Source of the DNA: Gammaproteobacteria bacterium
GTDB lineage: Bacteria > Pseudomonadota > Gammaproteobacteria > Nitrosococcales > Methylophagaceae
Length of the DNA: 37,886 nt
Reading direction: 5' to 3'
Assembly (NCBI GenBank): GCA_029882915.1
Contig: JAOUJZ010000017.1
Location: forward strand, 1 to 37,886
Positions 7,175 through 16,048 of the stretch are shown piece after piece (the first letter of the stretch is position 1; each line of letters opens with the position of its first letter). The position numbers and the translations under genes were made by a program. The notes under the pieces are model-generated. The model searched no databases, was not told the origin of the DNA, and saw only the letters and a list, made by a program, of their open reading frames with translations.

Positions 7175-7198
7175 TTTAGCCGTGGTTTTCCGGCTAAA
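7175..7198. repeat. Perfect palindrome between the divergent B12 promoters
   Basis: TTTAGCCG and CGGCTAAA flank an 8-base spacer, placed between the two -35 boxes (7156-7161 and 7200-7205). It could bind a dimeric regulator of both transcripts or simply form a hairpin. No regulator gene is recognised nearby. Confidence 0.5.
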
Positions 7199-7199
7199 A

Positions 7200-7228
7200 T
7201 TGACAAGCTCACTAAGCTATCTTTATTC
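7200..7228 (+). promoter_or_regulatory. Promoter of the btuM-cob operon
   Basis: A consensus -35 TTGACA (7200-7205) is followed after 17 bp by TTATTC (7223-7228), a weaker -10. The predicted start lies just ahead of the second riboswitch. Confidence 0.65.
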
Positions 7229-7235
7229 TTTCTCG

Positions 7236-7432
7236 CTACCTCAGGTGTCACCAGTAAAAAGTGCTGATGATTAAACGGGAAGCTGGTGCGTTAATTTCAA
7301 CAATGCCAGCACTGCCCCCGCAACGGTAAGTGAGTTTCAACTAACCATTAAGCCACTGTGTTTTACATGGGAAGGCGGTTAGTGTGGTTATTATCACTGC
7401 TCACAAGTCCGGAGACCGGCCTCAGGATTTCA
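7236..7432 (+). promoter_or_regulatory. Cobalamin riboswitch in the btuM-cob operon leader
   Basis: Plus-strand landmarks are CAGGTGTCACC, AAACGGGAAG, ACTGCCCCCGCAACGGTAA, GCCACTG, ATGGGAAGG and AAGTCCGGAGACCGGCCT. It is related to, but clearly diverged from, the btuB copy. It should repress the whole nine-gene operon when B12 is plentiful. Ends are approximate. Confidence 0.93.
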
Positions 7433-7495
7433 CTGCATAACTCAACGTTATGTTTTTTTACTCATTTGTGTGCGGGTGGGCACACGGAGAAATTC

Positions 7496-8077
7496 ATGCT
7501 AGCTCTATCAAAACGTCATCAATACATTATTGGTTTGCTACTAGTTACTCTAATGGCAATCACACGTGGTCACCACTTCTTTACTCTTCAGAATCTTCCC
7601 AGTGCTTCTTGGGCTATATTTTTCCTTGCTGGCTTTTATCTGACTGGTAAATCGGTCTTCCCTCTATTACTAGCAGAAGCGGCTTTATTGGATTATATAG
7701 CTATCACTTGGGGTGGTGTCAGCAGTTACTGTGTCTCTCCGGCTTATTCACTATTGCTTCCGGCCTATGGTGCTCTTTGGCTAGCTGGCCACTGGTATGC
7801 CAGTCACTATCAATTTAGCTGGAGAACATTACTACCATTAACGTCATCAGTTATTTTGGCCACGGTTATCTGTACGGTATTATCTGGCGGTGGTTTTTAC
7901 TTTTTCTCTGGTCGATATGCAGAACCAACATTCGTAGAATATACACAACGTTTTAGTACCTACTTCCCTGGCTATTTAACCAATATGGCATTTTATGTTG
8001 GTCTGGCAGCCATCTGCCACATGATATTTGTACTAACTAATCGATCAGGGCAAATGCATCAGGAAAACCACTCTTAA
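7496..8077 (+). CDS. btuM: BtuM-like inner-membrane corrinoid transporter
   Basis: The 193-residue protein has about six membrane helices and no ATPase domain. A single Cys at residue 79, in SSYCVSP, sits where BtuM proteins carry the conserved Cys (C80 in the Thiobacillus protein) that binds the cobalt and removes cyanide. BtuM is a solitary S-component-type B12 transporter that replaces BtuCD. Its position first in a B12-riboswitch operon, opposite btuB, and the absence of btuCDF here fit that role. ATG at 7496 has GGAGA 5 bp upstream; longer in-frame starts would begin inside the riboswitch. Another riboswitch-controlled membrane protein cannot be ruled out. Confidence 0.72.
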   Translation: MLALSKRHQYIIGLLLVTLMAITRGHHFFTLQNLPSASWAIFFLAGFYLTGKSVFPLLLAEAALLDYIAITWGGVSSYCVSPAYSLLLPAYGALWLAGHWYASHYQFSWRTLLPLTSSVILATVICTVLSGGGFYFFSGRYAEPTFVEYTQRFSTYFPGYLTNMAFYVGLAAICHMIFVLTNRSGQMHQENHS

Positions 8078-8140
8078 TCCGATGTATATGGAATGGACTT
8101 TGTGCCATCCTGTTCATCGACATGATTCAGTGTTTTTACC

Positions 8141-8800
8141 ATGAGTCGTCAACAAAGCAAATTCAGTGATGCCGATCGTGATGCTATCTACCGCGTCATT
8201 AAAGAGCGTAGAGATATGCGTCACTTTCGGTCTGACCCTGTTGATTCTGTTGTTTTAGAACGACTGTTGAATGCCGCTCATCAGGCACCCAGCGTCGGTT
8301 TGATGCAGCCTTGGCGAATTATTCGCATCACCGATATTGAACTAAGAACGGCCATCAAAAAACAGGTTGATATAGAACGCATCAAAACAGCCGAAGCACT
8401 CGATGAACGCCAGCAGGAATTTATGCGCCTGAAAGTGGAAGGCATCACCGATTGCGGTGAGTTGCTGGTCGTTACATTAATGAATGATCGGGAACAACAT
8501 ATTTTTGGCCGTCGAACTATGCCGGAAATGGATCTGGCTTCTGTGGCCTGTGCAATTCAGAATATGTGGCTGGCCTCTCGTGCCGAGGGTCTGGGCATGG
8601 GATGGGTATCTTTATTTGAACCCGATGAGTTGGCTGAATTACTGGCCATTCCTGATGGTGCCAGACCCGTGGCAATTTTATGTCTGGGACATGTTGATGA
8701 ATTCTATCCAGCGCCCATGCTTGAATCTGAAGGTTGGCGACAAGGTATTTCCCTCGACCAAGTGCTGTTCGAAAATACATGGGGAAATGACCCGTCATGA
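8141..8800 (+). CDS. bluB: 5,6-dimethylbenzimidazole synthase BluB
   Basis: This 219-residue nitroreductase-fold enzyme splits reduced FMN with oxygen to make the lower ligand of B12. FMN-site motifs are visible: RRDMRHF near residue 23, QAPSVGLMQPW near 50, and the GLGMGWVSLFEP stretch near 150. It lies 63 bp behind btuM and overlaps cbiB by ATGA. The ATG at 8141 has no obvious RBS, but the alignment of the first motif favours it. Oxygen dependence implies that lower-ligand synthesis works aerobically. Confidence 0.92.
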   Translation: MSRQQSKFSDADRDAIYRVIKERRDMRHFRSDPVDSVVLERLLNAAHQAPSVGLMQPWRIIRITDIELRTAIKKQVDIERIKTAEALDERQQEFMRLKVEGITDCGELLVVTLMNDREQHIFGRRTMPEMDLASVACAIQNMWLASRAEGLGMGWVSLFEPDELAELLAIPDGARPVAILCLGHVDEFYPAPMLESEGWRQGISLDQVLFENTWGNDPS

Positions 8801-9714
8801 TTATCACGACTGTCGGTATGTTATTGGCACTGCTAATTGACTGGCGGTTTGGAGAGCCAAAACGTTATCACCCTCTTGCCGGCTTTGGTTTGCTTGCCAA
8901 TAAGGTTGAACGGCTGTTTTATGGTAGCCCGCAGCTTTCATCCCTTCACCGAATAGTTCGCGGGACACTCGCTATTATCACTCTGTTAGTGCCCATCACC
9001 CTAATAGTCTGGTGGTTGTCCAGTTTGCCTGTCTTTGGCACTGTATTTAGCATCATCCTACTAACAGTAGCTATCGGTCACAAGAGTCTTCACGATCATG
9101 TCCGCCCGATTGCTAGGGCCTTGTTCGCAGGTGATGAACAACAGGCTCGCCATCTTACCAGTCGCATTGTCAGTCGAGATTCTGAAACACTGAATATTCC
9201 ACGAGCGACCATTGAATCTGTTCTGGAAAATGGCAGTGACAGTGTTTTTGCTGCCTTATTCTGGTTTGCTGTTGCCGGTGCTCCCGGGGTTGTTTTGTAC
9301 AGAATGGCAAATACGTTAGATGCCATGTGGGGTTATCGACATAGTCACTATCTGTTTTTTGGCCGCTTTGCTGCCAGATTAGATGATGTGCTCAATTATA
9401 TTCCTGCCCGTTTAACAGCTATCAGTTATGCCCTTATTGGCCGCACTTGTTTGGCATTTCGCTGCTGGCGACAACAAGCCAAAGCATGTGACAGCCCTAA
9501 TGCTGGACCAGTGATGGCAGCAGGTGCCGGGGCATTAAATATCACTATGGGTGGCCCTGCACAATATCATGGTCAATGGCATCAGCGACCGATTCTGGGG
9601 GAAGGCCCTGAACCTGAGGCAAATGATATTGTTCGTGCCTTGCAGCTTGTGCACCGTAGCGTGTTGTTATGGCTGGTTGTTATGTTGATGATGACTGGAT
9701 TCAGTTATGCTTGA
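8797..9714 (+). CDS. cbiB: Adenosylcobinamide-phosphate synthase CbiB
   Basis: The 305-residue integral membrane enzyme joins aminopropanol phosphate to adenosylcobyric acid. Conserved stretches are LIDWRFGEPKRYHPLAGFG near the N-terminus, ENGSDSVFAALFW, and the GRFAARLDDVLNYIPARLTA segment near residue 190. Start ATG overlaps the bluB stop (ATGA), so the two are translationally coupled. Called CobD in the Pseudomonas nomenclature. Confidence 0.93.
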   Translation: MIITTVGMLLALLIDWRFGEPKRYHPLAGFGLLANKVERLFYGSPQLSSLHRIVRGTLAIITLLVPITLIVWWLSSLPVFGTVFSIILLTVAIGHKSLHDHVRPIARALFAGDEQQARHLTSRIVSRDSETLNIPRATIESVLENGSDSVFAALFWFAVAGAPGVVLYRMANTLDAMWGYRHSHYLFFGRFAARLDDVLNYIPARLTAISYALIGRTCLAFRCWRQQAKACDSPNAGPVMAAGAGALNITMGGPAQYHGQWHQRPILGEGPEPEANDIVRALQLVHRSVLLWLVVMLMMTGFSYA

Positions 9715-10705
9715 ACATGGCGGAAAACTGTATGAGGCAGCTCAACGTTATGGCATTCCCGTATCGGATTGGCTGGACTTATCTACCGGTATCAATCCTG
9801 ATGGCTGGCATGTGCCTGACAACTTGCCAGATACCGTCTGGTCACAGCTACCCCAGGAAGAGGATGGTTTACTAACGGCTGCCCAACAGTATTATCAATG
9901 TGATGCAGTATTAGCCGTTGCCGGTTCTCAGGCAGCCATTCAAGCCCTGCCCTATCTACGGCCTCATAGTCGGGTCGGTGTATTATCTCCTGCCTATGCT
10001 GAACATGCTCACGCTTGGCGGCAGGCCGGGCATGACATTATTGTTCTTGATGCCCGCACTATCTCTGAGTCATTACCTACACTTGATGTACTGGTGATCA
10101 TTAATCCCAATAACCCAAGTTGTGACACATTTCCTCCCCTGCAGTTGCTAGACTGGCATAGTCAGCTTATACAACATGGTGGCTGGTTGATTGTGGATGA
10201 GGCATTTATGGATCCGACACCAGAAAACAGTCTTACTCATTTATACCCCAAATCGGGCTTGATAATATTGCGTTCTATTGGCAAATTTTTTGGTCTGGCC
10301 GGTTTACGCGTTGGCTTTGTCATCACTGAGCAAACACTGTTGCAACAACTGGCAACACGACTTGGACCTTGGCCCATTGCACATGCATCACGTTATATTG
10401 CCCAACTGGCACTTGAAGATCGTGACTGGCAGCAGCAAACTATCCAGTCATTAACAAAAGCAGGTCAACGATTACGTCGGTTACTTTCTGATGCAGGATT
10501 AACTCCCGATGGCGGCTGTTCCTTATTTCAGTGGGTGACAACGGACAGAGCCACACAGATACATCACTATTTAGCTGAACACGGTATTCTCACCCGCTTA
10601 TTTTCATCACCTACTAGTTTACGCTTTGGTTTAGCCAAAACTGAACAGGACTGGCAACGACTGCAAAACACATTACAGGCCATGCCAATTAAGGACATAT
10701 CATGA
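9707..10705 (+). CDS. cobD: L-threonine-O-3-phosphate decarboxylase (Salmonella CobD type)
   Basis: This 332-residue fold-type I PLP enzyme makes (R)-1-amino-2-propanol phosphate from threonine phosphate for CbiB. It starts with the family signature HGGKLYEAA and [12 protein letters not shown] contacts are NPNNPS near residue 133, D164 in VDEAF, and the Schiff-base Lys193 in [12 protein letters not shown]. It overlaps cbiB by 8 bp and cobQ by ATGA. Named CobC in the Pseudomonas scheme. No threonine kinase (PduX) is in the window, so the substrate must be supplied from elsewhere. Confidence 0.92.
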   Translation: MLEHGGKLYEAAQRYGIPVSDWLDLSTGINPDGWHVPDNLPDTVWSQLPQEEDGLLTAAQQYYQCDAVLAVAGSQAAIQALPYLRPHSRVGVLSPAYAEHAHAWRQAGHDIIVLDARTISESLPTLDVLVIINPNNPSCDTFPPLQLLDWHSQLIQHGGWLIVDEAFMDPTPENSLTHLYPKSGLIILRSIGKFFGLAGLRVGFVITEQTLLQQLATRLGPWPIAHASRYIAQLALEDRDWQQQTIQSLTKAGQRLRRLLSDAGLTPDGGCSLFQWVTTDRATQIHHYLAEHGILTRLFSSPTSLRFGLAKTEQDWQRLQNTLQAMPIKDIS

Positions 10706-12171
10706 CTGCATCAACATTGATGGTACAAGGGACGACATCTGATGCCGGTAAAAGCACACTGGTGACGGCACTCTGCCGTTGGCTGCAACGTCAAGGAGTT
10801 ACAGTCGCACCGTTCAAACCTCAAAATATGGCTCTCAATAGTGCGGTGACGGTTGATGGCGGTGAAATTGGCCGTGCTCAGGCTGTTCAGGCACAGGCCT
10901 GTATGCTAGCTCCACATACCGATATGAACCCGGTGTTACTCAAACCAAACAGTGATACTGGCGCTCAAGTTATTATTCATGGCAAAGCGGTTGGCAATAT
11001 GGAAGCCCAGTTTTACCATCAGTACAAACAAACTGCGATGGCAGCCGTGCTGGATTCACATCAGCGGCTGTGTGAACAGTATGAAGCCGTTGTCGTAGAA
11101 GGTGCCGGTTCACCGGCTGAAATCAATCTCAGAGATCGTGATATTGCCAATATGGGCTTTGCTGAAGCCGTTGATTGCCCGGTTATTTTGATTGCTGACA
11201 TCGATCGTGGCGGCGTATTTGCCCATTTAGTGGGTACCCTGAATTTACTCAGCCAATCTGAACAGGATCGTATTAAAGGCTTTGTGATTAACCGTTTTCG
11301 CGGTGACATTGCTTTACTGCAATCCGGACTGGACTGGTTGGAACAACATACCGGCAAGCCTGTTTTGGGTGTGTTGCCGTATATCCATGATCTGCATCTT
11401 GAGGCCGAAGATGCCATCAATACGAAACAGGTCGATAAACCAAACAATGCATTCAAAATTATTGTGCCGGTTTATCCTCGTATCAGTAATCACACTGACT
11501 TTGATCCACTGCGTTTACATCCCCAGGTTGATTTACAGTTTATTGGGCCGGATCAAGCGATTCCAGATGCCGATCTGATTATATTGCCTGGTTCCAAAAG
11601 TGTACGGGCTGACAGGCAATGGCTACTTGAAAACGGCTGGGACAACGTTATCAGCCGCCATTTACGTTATGGTGGCAAAGTACTCGGTATTTGTGGTGGT
11701 TTTCAAATGTTAGGGAAATTGATCCGCGATCCTGAAGGCATTGAAGGCCAGCCTGGACAGTGTCAGGGCTTGGGGTTACTAGAGTTGACAACGATCCTGA
11801 CAGCATCAAAACAGCTACGAAATGTCAGCGGCCAACTCAGTTTCGCTGACGCTACTATTAGCGGCTATGAAATTCATGCTGGCATCACTGAAGGCAAGGC
11901 TTTATCTCGTCCTTTCTGCCAGTTAGATCATGGTAACGATGGCGCCATCAGTGTCGATGGCAATATCATTGGCAGTTATATCCATGGTTTATTCGAACAG
12001 GCTGACACTAGCAATGCAATTCTTAAATGGGCAGGACTGAATGACGTGAAAACACCAGACTATCAAGCCTTAAAAGAAAACGATATTGAACGACTGGCTG
12101 ATGTGGTTGAACAACATATGGACACTGCTGCACTTGCTAAACTCATCCCTGTTTTAAAGGAGTGTGCATGA
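10702..12171 (+). CDS. cobQ: Adenosylcobyric acid synthase CobQ/CbiP
   Basis: The 489-residue enzyme amidates four side chains of adenosylcobyrinic acid a,c-diamide using glutamine and ATP. It has a dethiobiotin-synthetase-like ATPase half ([10 protein letters not shown] near residue 11, [24 protein letters not shown]) and a class I-like glutaminase half with nucleophile Cys331 ([10 protein letters not shown]) and His428 in GSYIHGLFE. Full length. The stop overlaps the cobU start (ATGA). Confidence 0.95.
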   Translation: MTASTLMVQGTTSDAGKSTLVTALCRWLQRQGVTVAPFKPQNMALNSAVTVDGGEIGRAQAVQAQACMLAPHTDMNPVLLKPNSDTGAQVIIHGKAVGNMEAQFYHQYKQTAMAAVLDSHQRLCEQYEAVVVEGAGSPAEINLRDRDIANMGFAEAVDCPVILIADIDRGGVFAHLVGTLNLLSQSEQDRIKGFVINRFRGDIALLQSGLDWLEQHTGKPVLGVLPYIHDLHLEAEDAINTKQVDKPNNAFKIIVPVYPRISNHTDFDPLRLHPQVDLQFIGPDQAIPDADLIILPGSKSVRADRQWLLENGWDNVISRHLRYGGKVLGICGGFQMLGKLIRDPEGIEGQPGQCQGLGLLELTTILTASKQLRNVSGQLSFADATISGYEIHAGITEGKALSRPFCQLDHGNDGAISVDGNIIGSYIHGLFEQADTSNAILKWAGLNDVKTPDYQALKENDIERLADVVEQHMDTAALAKLIPVLKECA

Positions 12172-12695
12172 CCACAACATTGATCCTCGGCGGGGTGAAA
12201 TCAGGAAAGAGCCTGCTGGCTGAACAACTTGCTGACGACAGCCGTTTAGCGGTGACTTATATTGCCACTGCCTCTGCTGATGACAGTGAAATGAAGCAAC
12301 GTATTGCCAGCCATCAGCTCCGGCGTCCTGATCATTGGCAGACTATTGAAGCTCCCATCAACCTGGCTTCCATATTAAAACAACACTGTCAGCCTGAACG
12401 CTGTGTATTAGTGGATTGCCTGACCTTATGGCTGACCAATTTATTAATGGCTGATGATAAAACATTACTGACCAATGAAATTGACGCATTGATCGATGTG
12501 TTACCCGATTTACCTGGTGAACTCATTATGGTCAGCAATGAAACTAATATGGGCATCATGCCTCTGGGTGAATTAACTCGCCAATATTGCGATCAGGCTG
12601 GTGTATTGCATCAACGGGTCGCAGCAATGGCAGACCGAGTGATTTTGACGGTAGCGGGTCTGCCACATTTTTTAAAAGGACAAATTGATGACTGA
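12168..12695 (+). CDS. cobU: Adenosylcobinamide kinase / guanylyltransferase CobU
   Basis: This 175-residue bifunctional enzyme phosphorylates adenosylcobinamide and activates it with GMP. It shows the Walker A GGVKSGKS near residue 8, the [13 protein letters not shown] motif with the expected GMP-linked His49, DCLTLWLTN, and [11 protein letters not shown] at 12168 has AAGGAG 5 bp upstream; a GTG two codons earlier overlaps that RBS. It overlaps cobT by 8 bp. CobU also lets the cell salvage cobinamide taken up by BtuB and BtuM. Confidence 0.94.
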   Translation: MTTTLILGGVKSGKSLLAEQLADDSRLAVTYIATASADDSEMKQRIASHQLRRPDHWQTIEAPINLASILKQHCQPERCVLVDCLTLWLTNLLMADDKTLLTNEIDALIDVLPDLPGELIMVSNETNMGIMPLGELTRQYCDQAGVLHQRVAAMADRVILTVAGLPHFLKGQIDD

Positions 12696-13749
12696 TTTTG
12701 ACCAATGGCTCAATTTGCCTATAGCCTCTATCGATGAACAATCAAAACTGGCTGCAACCGAACGTCAGTCACAACTGACTAAACCAGCTGGTTCACTGGG
12801 CCGTCTTGAAGACATTGCTATTCATTTAGCAGGTTTACAGGCTACTCCTTATCCGCAGATTGAACAGGTTCATATCACGGTATTTGCTGCCGATCATGGT
12901 GTGGTTGCTGAGGGAATATCGGCATTTCCACAAGAAGTTACCGCAGAAATGGTCCGTAATTTTTCCCGTGGTGGAGCCGCTATCAGCGTGTTAGCTACAG
13001 AGCTCAATGCCAGTCTTACTGTACTAAATATGGGAACAGTCGCTGAGTTAGAAATGCTTGATGGTGTCATTGATCATCGTATCGCGTCAGGTACCGCTAA
13101 TTTTGCTCATCAGTCTGCCATGTCGCAAACTCAGTGTCAGCAGGCGATGATAATTGGTCGAAATCATGTTCAACACCTAAAAAATGCAGGTGCAGATGTA
13201 TTTATTGGCGGTGAAATGGGCATAGGAAATACCACTTCAGCCACGGCTATTGCTGCTGCATTGCTTGATATGGCTCCCCAGAAATTAGCGGGTCCGGGAA
13301 CAGGATTAGACCAGAATGGCGTCAATCATAAAGTCATTGTTATTGAACAGGCCATAGAACTGCATAAACAGTATTTAACATCGGCTATGGCTATTGTGCA
13401 ATATCTGGGTGGATTTGAAATTGCGGCGCTCACTGGCAGCTTTATTCACTGTGCCAAGATAGGGCTGCCGGTCATTATTGATGGCTTTATTACCACGGTT
13501 GCAGCCTTGTTAGCCGAGCACATTGCTCCCAGCAGTAAAAACTGGTTTTTATACAGCCATAATTCTGCTGAACCGGGTCATCGGGCCATTCTTAATACCA
13601 TGCAAGCTACACCCATTTTAGATATGGGTATGCGGCTTGGCGAAGCCAGTGGCGCTGCCAGTCTTGTCCCTCTGTTGCGTTTAAGCTGTGCATTGCATAG
13701 TAAAATGGCCACTTTTAGTGAAGCTGAGGTATCAAAACAGTCATCATGA
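12688..13749 (+). CDS. cobT: Nicotinate-nucleotide:dimethylbenzimidazole phosphoribosyltransferase CobT
   Basis: The 353-residue enzyme moves phosphoribose from NaMN to dimethylbenzimidazole, giving alpha-ribazole phosphate. Motifs include TKPAGSLGRLE near the start, FAADHGVVAEG, the EMGIGNTTSA loop, and GMRLGEASGAA with the catalytic Glu. ATG at 12688 follows AAAGGA; the preceding TTG is less likely. Its partners BluB (base supply) and CobC (dephosphorylation) are both in the window. Confidence 0.95.
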   Translation: MTDFDQWLNLPIASIDEQSKLAATERQSQLTKPAGSLGRLEDIAIHLAGLQATPYPQIEQVHITVFAADHGVVAEGISAFPQEVTAEMVRNFSRGGAAISVLATELNASLTVLNMGTVAELEMLDGVIDHRIASGTANFAHQSAMSQTQCQQAMIIGRNHVQHLKNAGADVFIGGEMGIGNTTSATAIAAALLDMAPQKLAGPGTGLDQNGVNHKVIVIEQAIELHKQYLTSAMAIVQYLGGFEIAALTGSFIHCAKIGLPVIIDGFITTVAALLAEHIAPSSKNWFLYSHNSAEPGHRAILNTMQATPILDMGMRLGEASGAASLVPLLRLSCALHSKMATFSEAEVSKQSS

Positions 13750-14477
13750 ACACTCTGCAACCGTTTTTGATCGCTCTACAGCTTCTAACCATTGTGCCGG
13801 TTAGAATAAAAACACCTGTCGAAAATAAACACATGGGCCAATCGTTACTGTATTACCCATTGATAGGGTTCATCGTTGCCAGTGTATTAGTGCTGTTAGG
13901 CTGGTTGCTGAACACACAATCAGATAATGTCACCGCTATATTGTTGCTACTTGTGTGGGTAGTATTAACGGGGGGATTACATCTTGATGGATTGGCTGAC
14001 AGTGCCGATGCCTGGTTAGGTGGCATTGGAGATAAGAACCGAACACTGGCGATCATGAAAGATCCGGCCTGTGGTCCAATAGCTGTCGCGGCTTTGGTAC
14101 TGTTATTGTTAGCCAAGTTTGTCATGCTAACGGTATTAATTGCCAGCAATGACTGGTTTGCAATCATTGTTGCTATTATCCTTGCCAGAACTGCTATGCC
14201 ACTTTTATTCCTCACTACGCCTTATGTCAGAGAAGGTGGCATTGCTTCGGTAATGATCACACACCAACCACAAACTGCCAGTAAACTCATGCTAATAGTC
14301 ATCGGTTTGTTGACCATAGCCAGCGGTAACATGATCCCATTACTGGTCACCGCTGGCCTGTTTCTACTACTGCGTTACTGGATGCAGCAACGACTAGGCG
14401 GCACTACGGGTGACACGGCTGGAGCAATGGTTGAGATACTTGAAACCGCTGTTTTAATGACAGCCGTTATTATTTAG
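13746..14477 (+). CDS. cobS: Adenosylcobinamide-GDP ribazoletransferase (cobalamin synthase) CobS
   Basis: This 243-residue inner-membrane enzyme condenses adenosylcobinamide-GDP with alpha-ribazole in the last pathway step. The family motif GGLHLDGLADSADAW (near residue 77) and GTTGDTAGA near the C-terminus are present, with about six membrane helices. ATG overlaps the cobT stop (ATGA). Confidence 0.94.
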   Translation: MNTLQPFLIALQLLTIVPVRIKTPVENKHMGQSLLYYPLIGFIVASVLVLLGWLLNTQSDNVTAILLLLVWVVLTGGLHLDGLADSADAWLGGIGDKNRTLAIMKDPACGPIAVAALVLLLLAKFVMLTVLIASNDWFAIIVAIILARTAMPLLFLTTPYVREGGIASVMITHQPQTASKLMLIVIGLLTIASGNMIPLLVTAGLFLLLRYWMQQRLGGTTGDTAGAMVEILETAVLMTAVII

Positions 14478-14484
14478 GATTGTT

Positions 14485-15093
14485 ATGACTGATTCAGAAA
14501 AAAGCCAACGCCATCAAAAACGCATGCAACGCCACAAAGCAGTGGTTGATGAAAAAATTCAGCAAGCGGATAAAGACAAAGGCCTGTTACTGGTCATTAC
14601 TGGTAATGGTAAAGGAAAAAGCTCGTCAGGCTTTGGCATGGTTGCCCGTGCATTGGGCCATAATATGCGAGTTGGTGTCGTTCAGTTTATCAAGGGTGCC
14701 TACAGTACCGGTGAAGAAACCTTTTTCAGACGGTTTCCTGATGATGTTGAATACTATGTTATGGGGGATGGTTTTACCTGGGACACTCAAAATCTGGAAC
14801 AGGATATCGCCTCTGCCGAAGCAGGTTGGGAAGTATGCAAGAAGTTATTGCAGGATCCCCATATTGATGTGGTATTACTGGACGAACTCAATATCGTCTT
14901 AAAAATGCATTATCTTGATATTAATAAAGTATTGGCCGATATTGCAGCTCGACCTGCTATGCAACATGTGATTATCACTGGCCGTGGAGCGCCTGAAGCA
15001 GTCATCGAGGCTGCCGATACAGTCAGTCGTATAGAGGATGTCAAACATGCTTTCCGTGATGGCATTCAAGCTCAAAAAGGCATTGAATTATAA
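14485..15093 (+). CDS. cobO: Corrinoid adenosyltransferase CobO/BtuR type
   Basis: The 202-residue enzyme transfers adenosyl from ATP to cob(I)alamin-type corrinoids. It has the P-loop GNGKGKSSSGFG near residue 35, QFIKGAYSTGEE, and LLDELNIVLKMHYLD. An N-terminal basic helix typical of the family is kept. It is the last gene of the operon, 7 bp after cobS, with ATG preceded by a weak GGATTG. Confidence 0.94.
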   Translation: MTDSEKSQRHQKRMQRHKAVVDEKIQQADKDKGLLLVITGNGKGKSSSGFGMVARALGHNMRVGVVQFIKGAYSTGEETFFRRFPDDVEYYVMGDGFTWDTQNLEQDIASAEAGWEVCKKLLQDPHIDVVLLDELNIVLKMHYLDINKVLADIAARPAMQHVIITGRGAPEAVIEAADTVSRIEDVKHAFRDGIQAQKGIEL

Positions 15094-15115
15094 TTGTACA
15101 AATCATGATTGACTG

Positions 15116-15151
15116 GATTGAACTAGAAAGCCAACAGTTCTAATCTCAATC
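15116..15151. terminator. Probable bidirectional terminator between cobO and the prs-like gene
   Basis: GATTGA..TAGAA pairs with TTCTA..TCAATC around a 9-base loop, with a small internal asymmetry. It lies exactly between two convergent genes, but the stem is AT-rich and there is no clean T-run. Confidence 0.45.
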
Positions 15152-16048
15152 TTATTCACTGAGCAATATTTTTTGTAATTGAATGGCCAGTAACTCTGCC
15201 AAGCTAATAGCATTGCTTGGATGAGGAACAGTGTCACAACTCCATATATTAGTGACATTGACGGCCTTGAGCTCATCGATGGCATTATTGATAAACAGCG
15301 CATGAGTCACCAACACTGAAATTGATGCTGGTTGATAGTCAGCTAATTTTTTGGCAACTGCAAGCAGAGTTTTACCTGTGCTGGCAACATCATCAACTAT
15401 GACAATATTACGATTATGGTAAGCAGCCTCAGGAAGACTCACAGCCACCTCTTTATCACCGTATCGCTGTTTTAAAGCAATCGTATAGTCCATTTCATGA
15501 TGAGTAGCGATAGAAGAAACCCATTGTTCGGACTCACTGTCCGGACCAATAAGAAAGGGCTGTTGGCAATGGGATTGCAGGAAGTGCGCCATCGGATCAG
15601 TCGCCGTTAAATTGATTGCTTTTTGAGCGGGTATGGCTTGTGACAGTTCATGGACACGGTGTAAGTGTGCATCCACCGTGATGATATTATCAAAATGATT
15701 CGCAAGTATCTGACCAATCACTTGCTGACTGATAACTTCACCTGGATGAAATTCCTTATCCTGACGCATATAACAGAGATATGGAGCCACAAGAGTGATA
15801 GTTATTACCCCTCGTTGTCGAGCGTTGGCTGCAACCATCAGTAATTCAATCAATTTCTCATTGGGATTATTCAGGCTACGGCATACAATCAGGTGTCGCG
15901 GCAAAGTAGCCGGTAATTGTAATTGACTTTCCCCATCAGGAAACTGGTGAATATTAACTAACTGGTATGTAATCCCGGCAGCATCGGCCAATGATCTGGC
16001 CTGTGTATCATATTCAGGAAACCCCAGTAACAGTAGATCAGTTGACAT
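15152..16048 (-). CDS. Ribose-phosphate pyrophosphokinase homologue
   Basis: The 298-residue protein belongs to the PRPP synthetase family. It has an N-terminal phosphoribosyltransferase-like half ([21 protein letters not shown]), the [13 protein letters not shown] segment and the PRPP-binding loop [15 protein letters not shown]. It is shorter than housekeeping Prs (about 315 residues), and the H-motif differs from the usual DLHA form, so it looks like a specialised paralogue. ATG at 16048 (GAAGG upstream) was preferred over TTG at 16063. It overlaps the upstream phosphorylase gene by 11 bp, so the two are coupled. It may make PRPP or act on ribose phosphates released by its partner. Confidence 0.85.
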   Translation of the reverse strand: MSTDLLLLGFPEYDTQARSLADAAGITYQLVNIHQFPDGESQLQLPATLPRHLIVCRSLNNPNEKLIELLMVAANARQRGVITITLVAPYLCYMRQDKEFHPGEVISQQVIGQILANHFDNIITVDAHLHRVHELSQAIPAQKAINLTATDPMAHFLQSHCQQPFLIGPDSESEQWVSSIATHHEMDYTIALKQRYGDKEVAVSLPEAAYHNRNIVIVDDVASTGKTLLAVAKKLADYQPASISVLVTHALFINNAIDELKAVNVTNIWSCDTVPHPSNAISLAELLAIQLQKILLSE

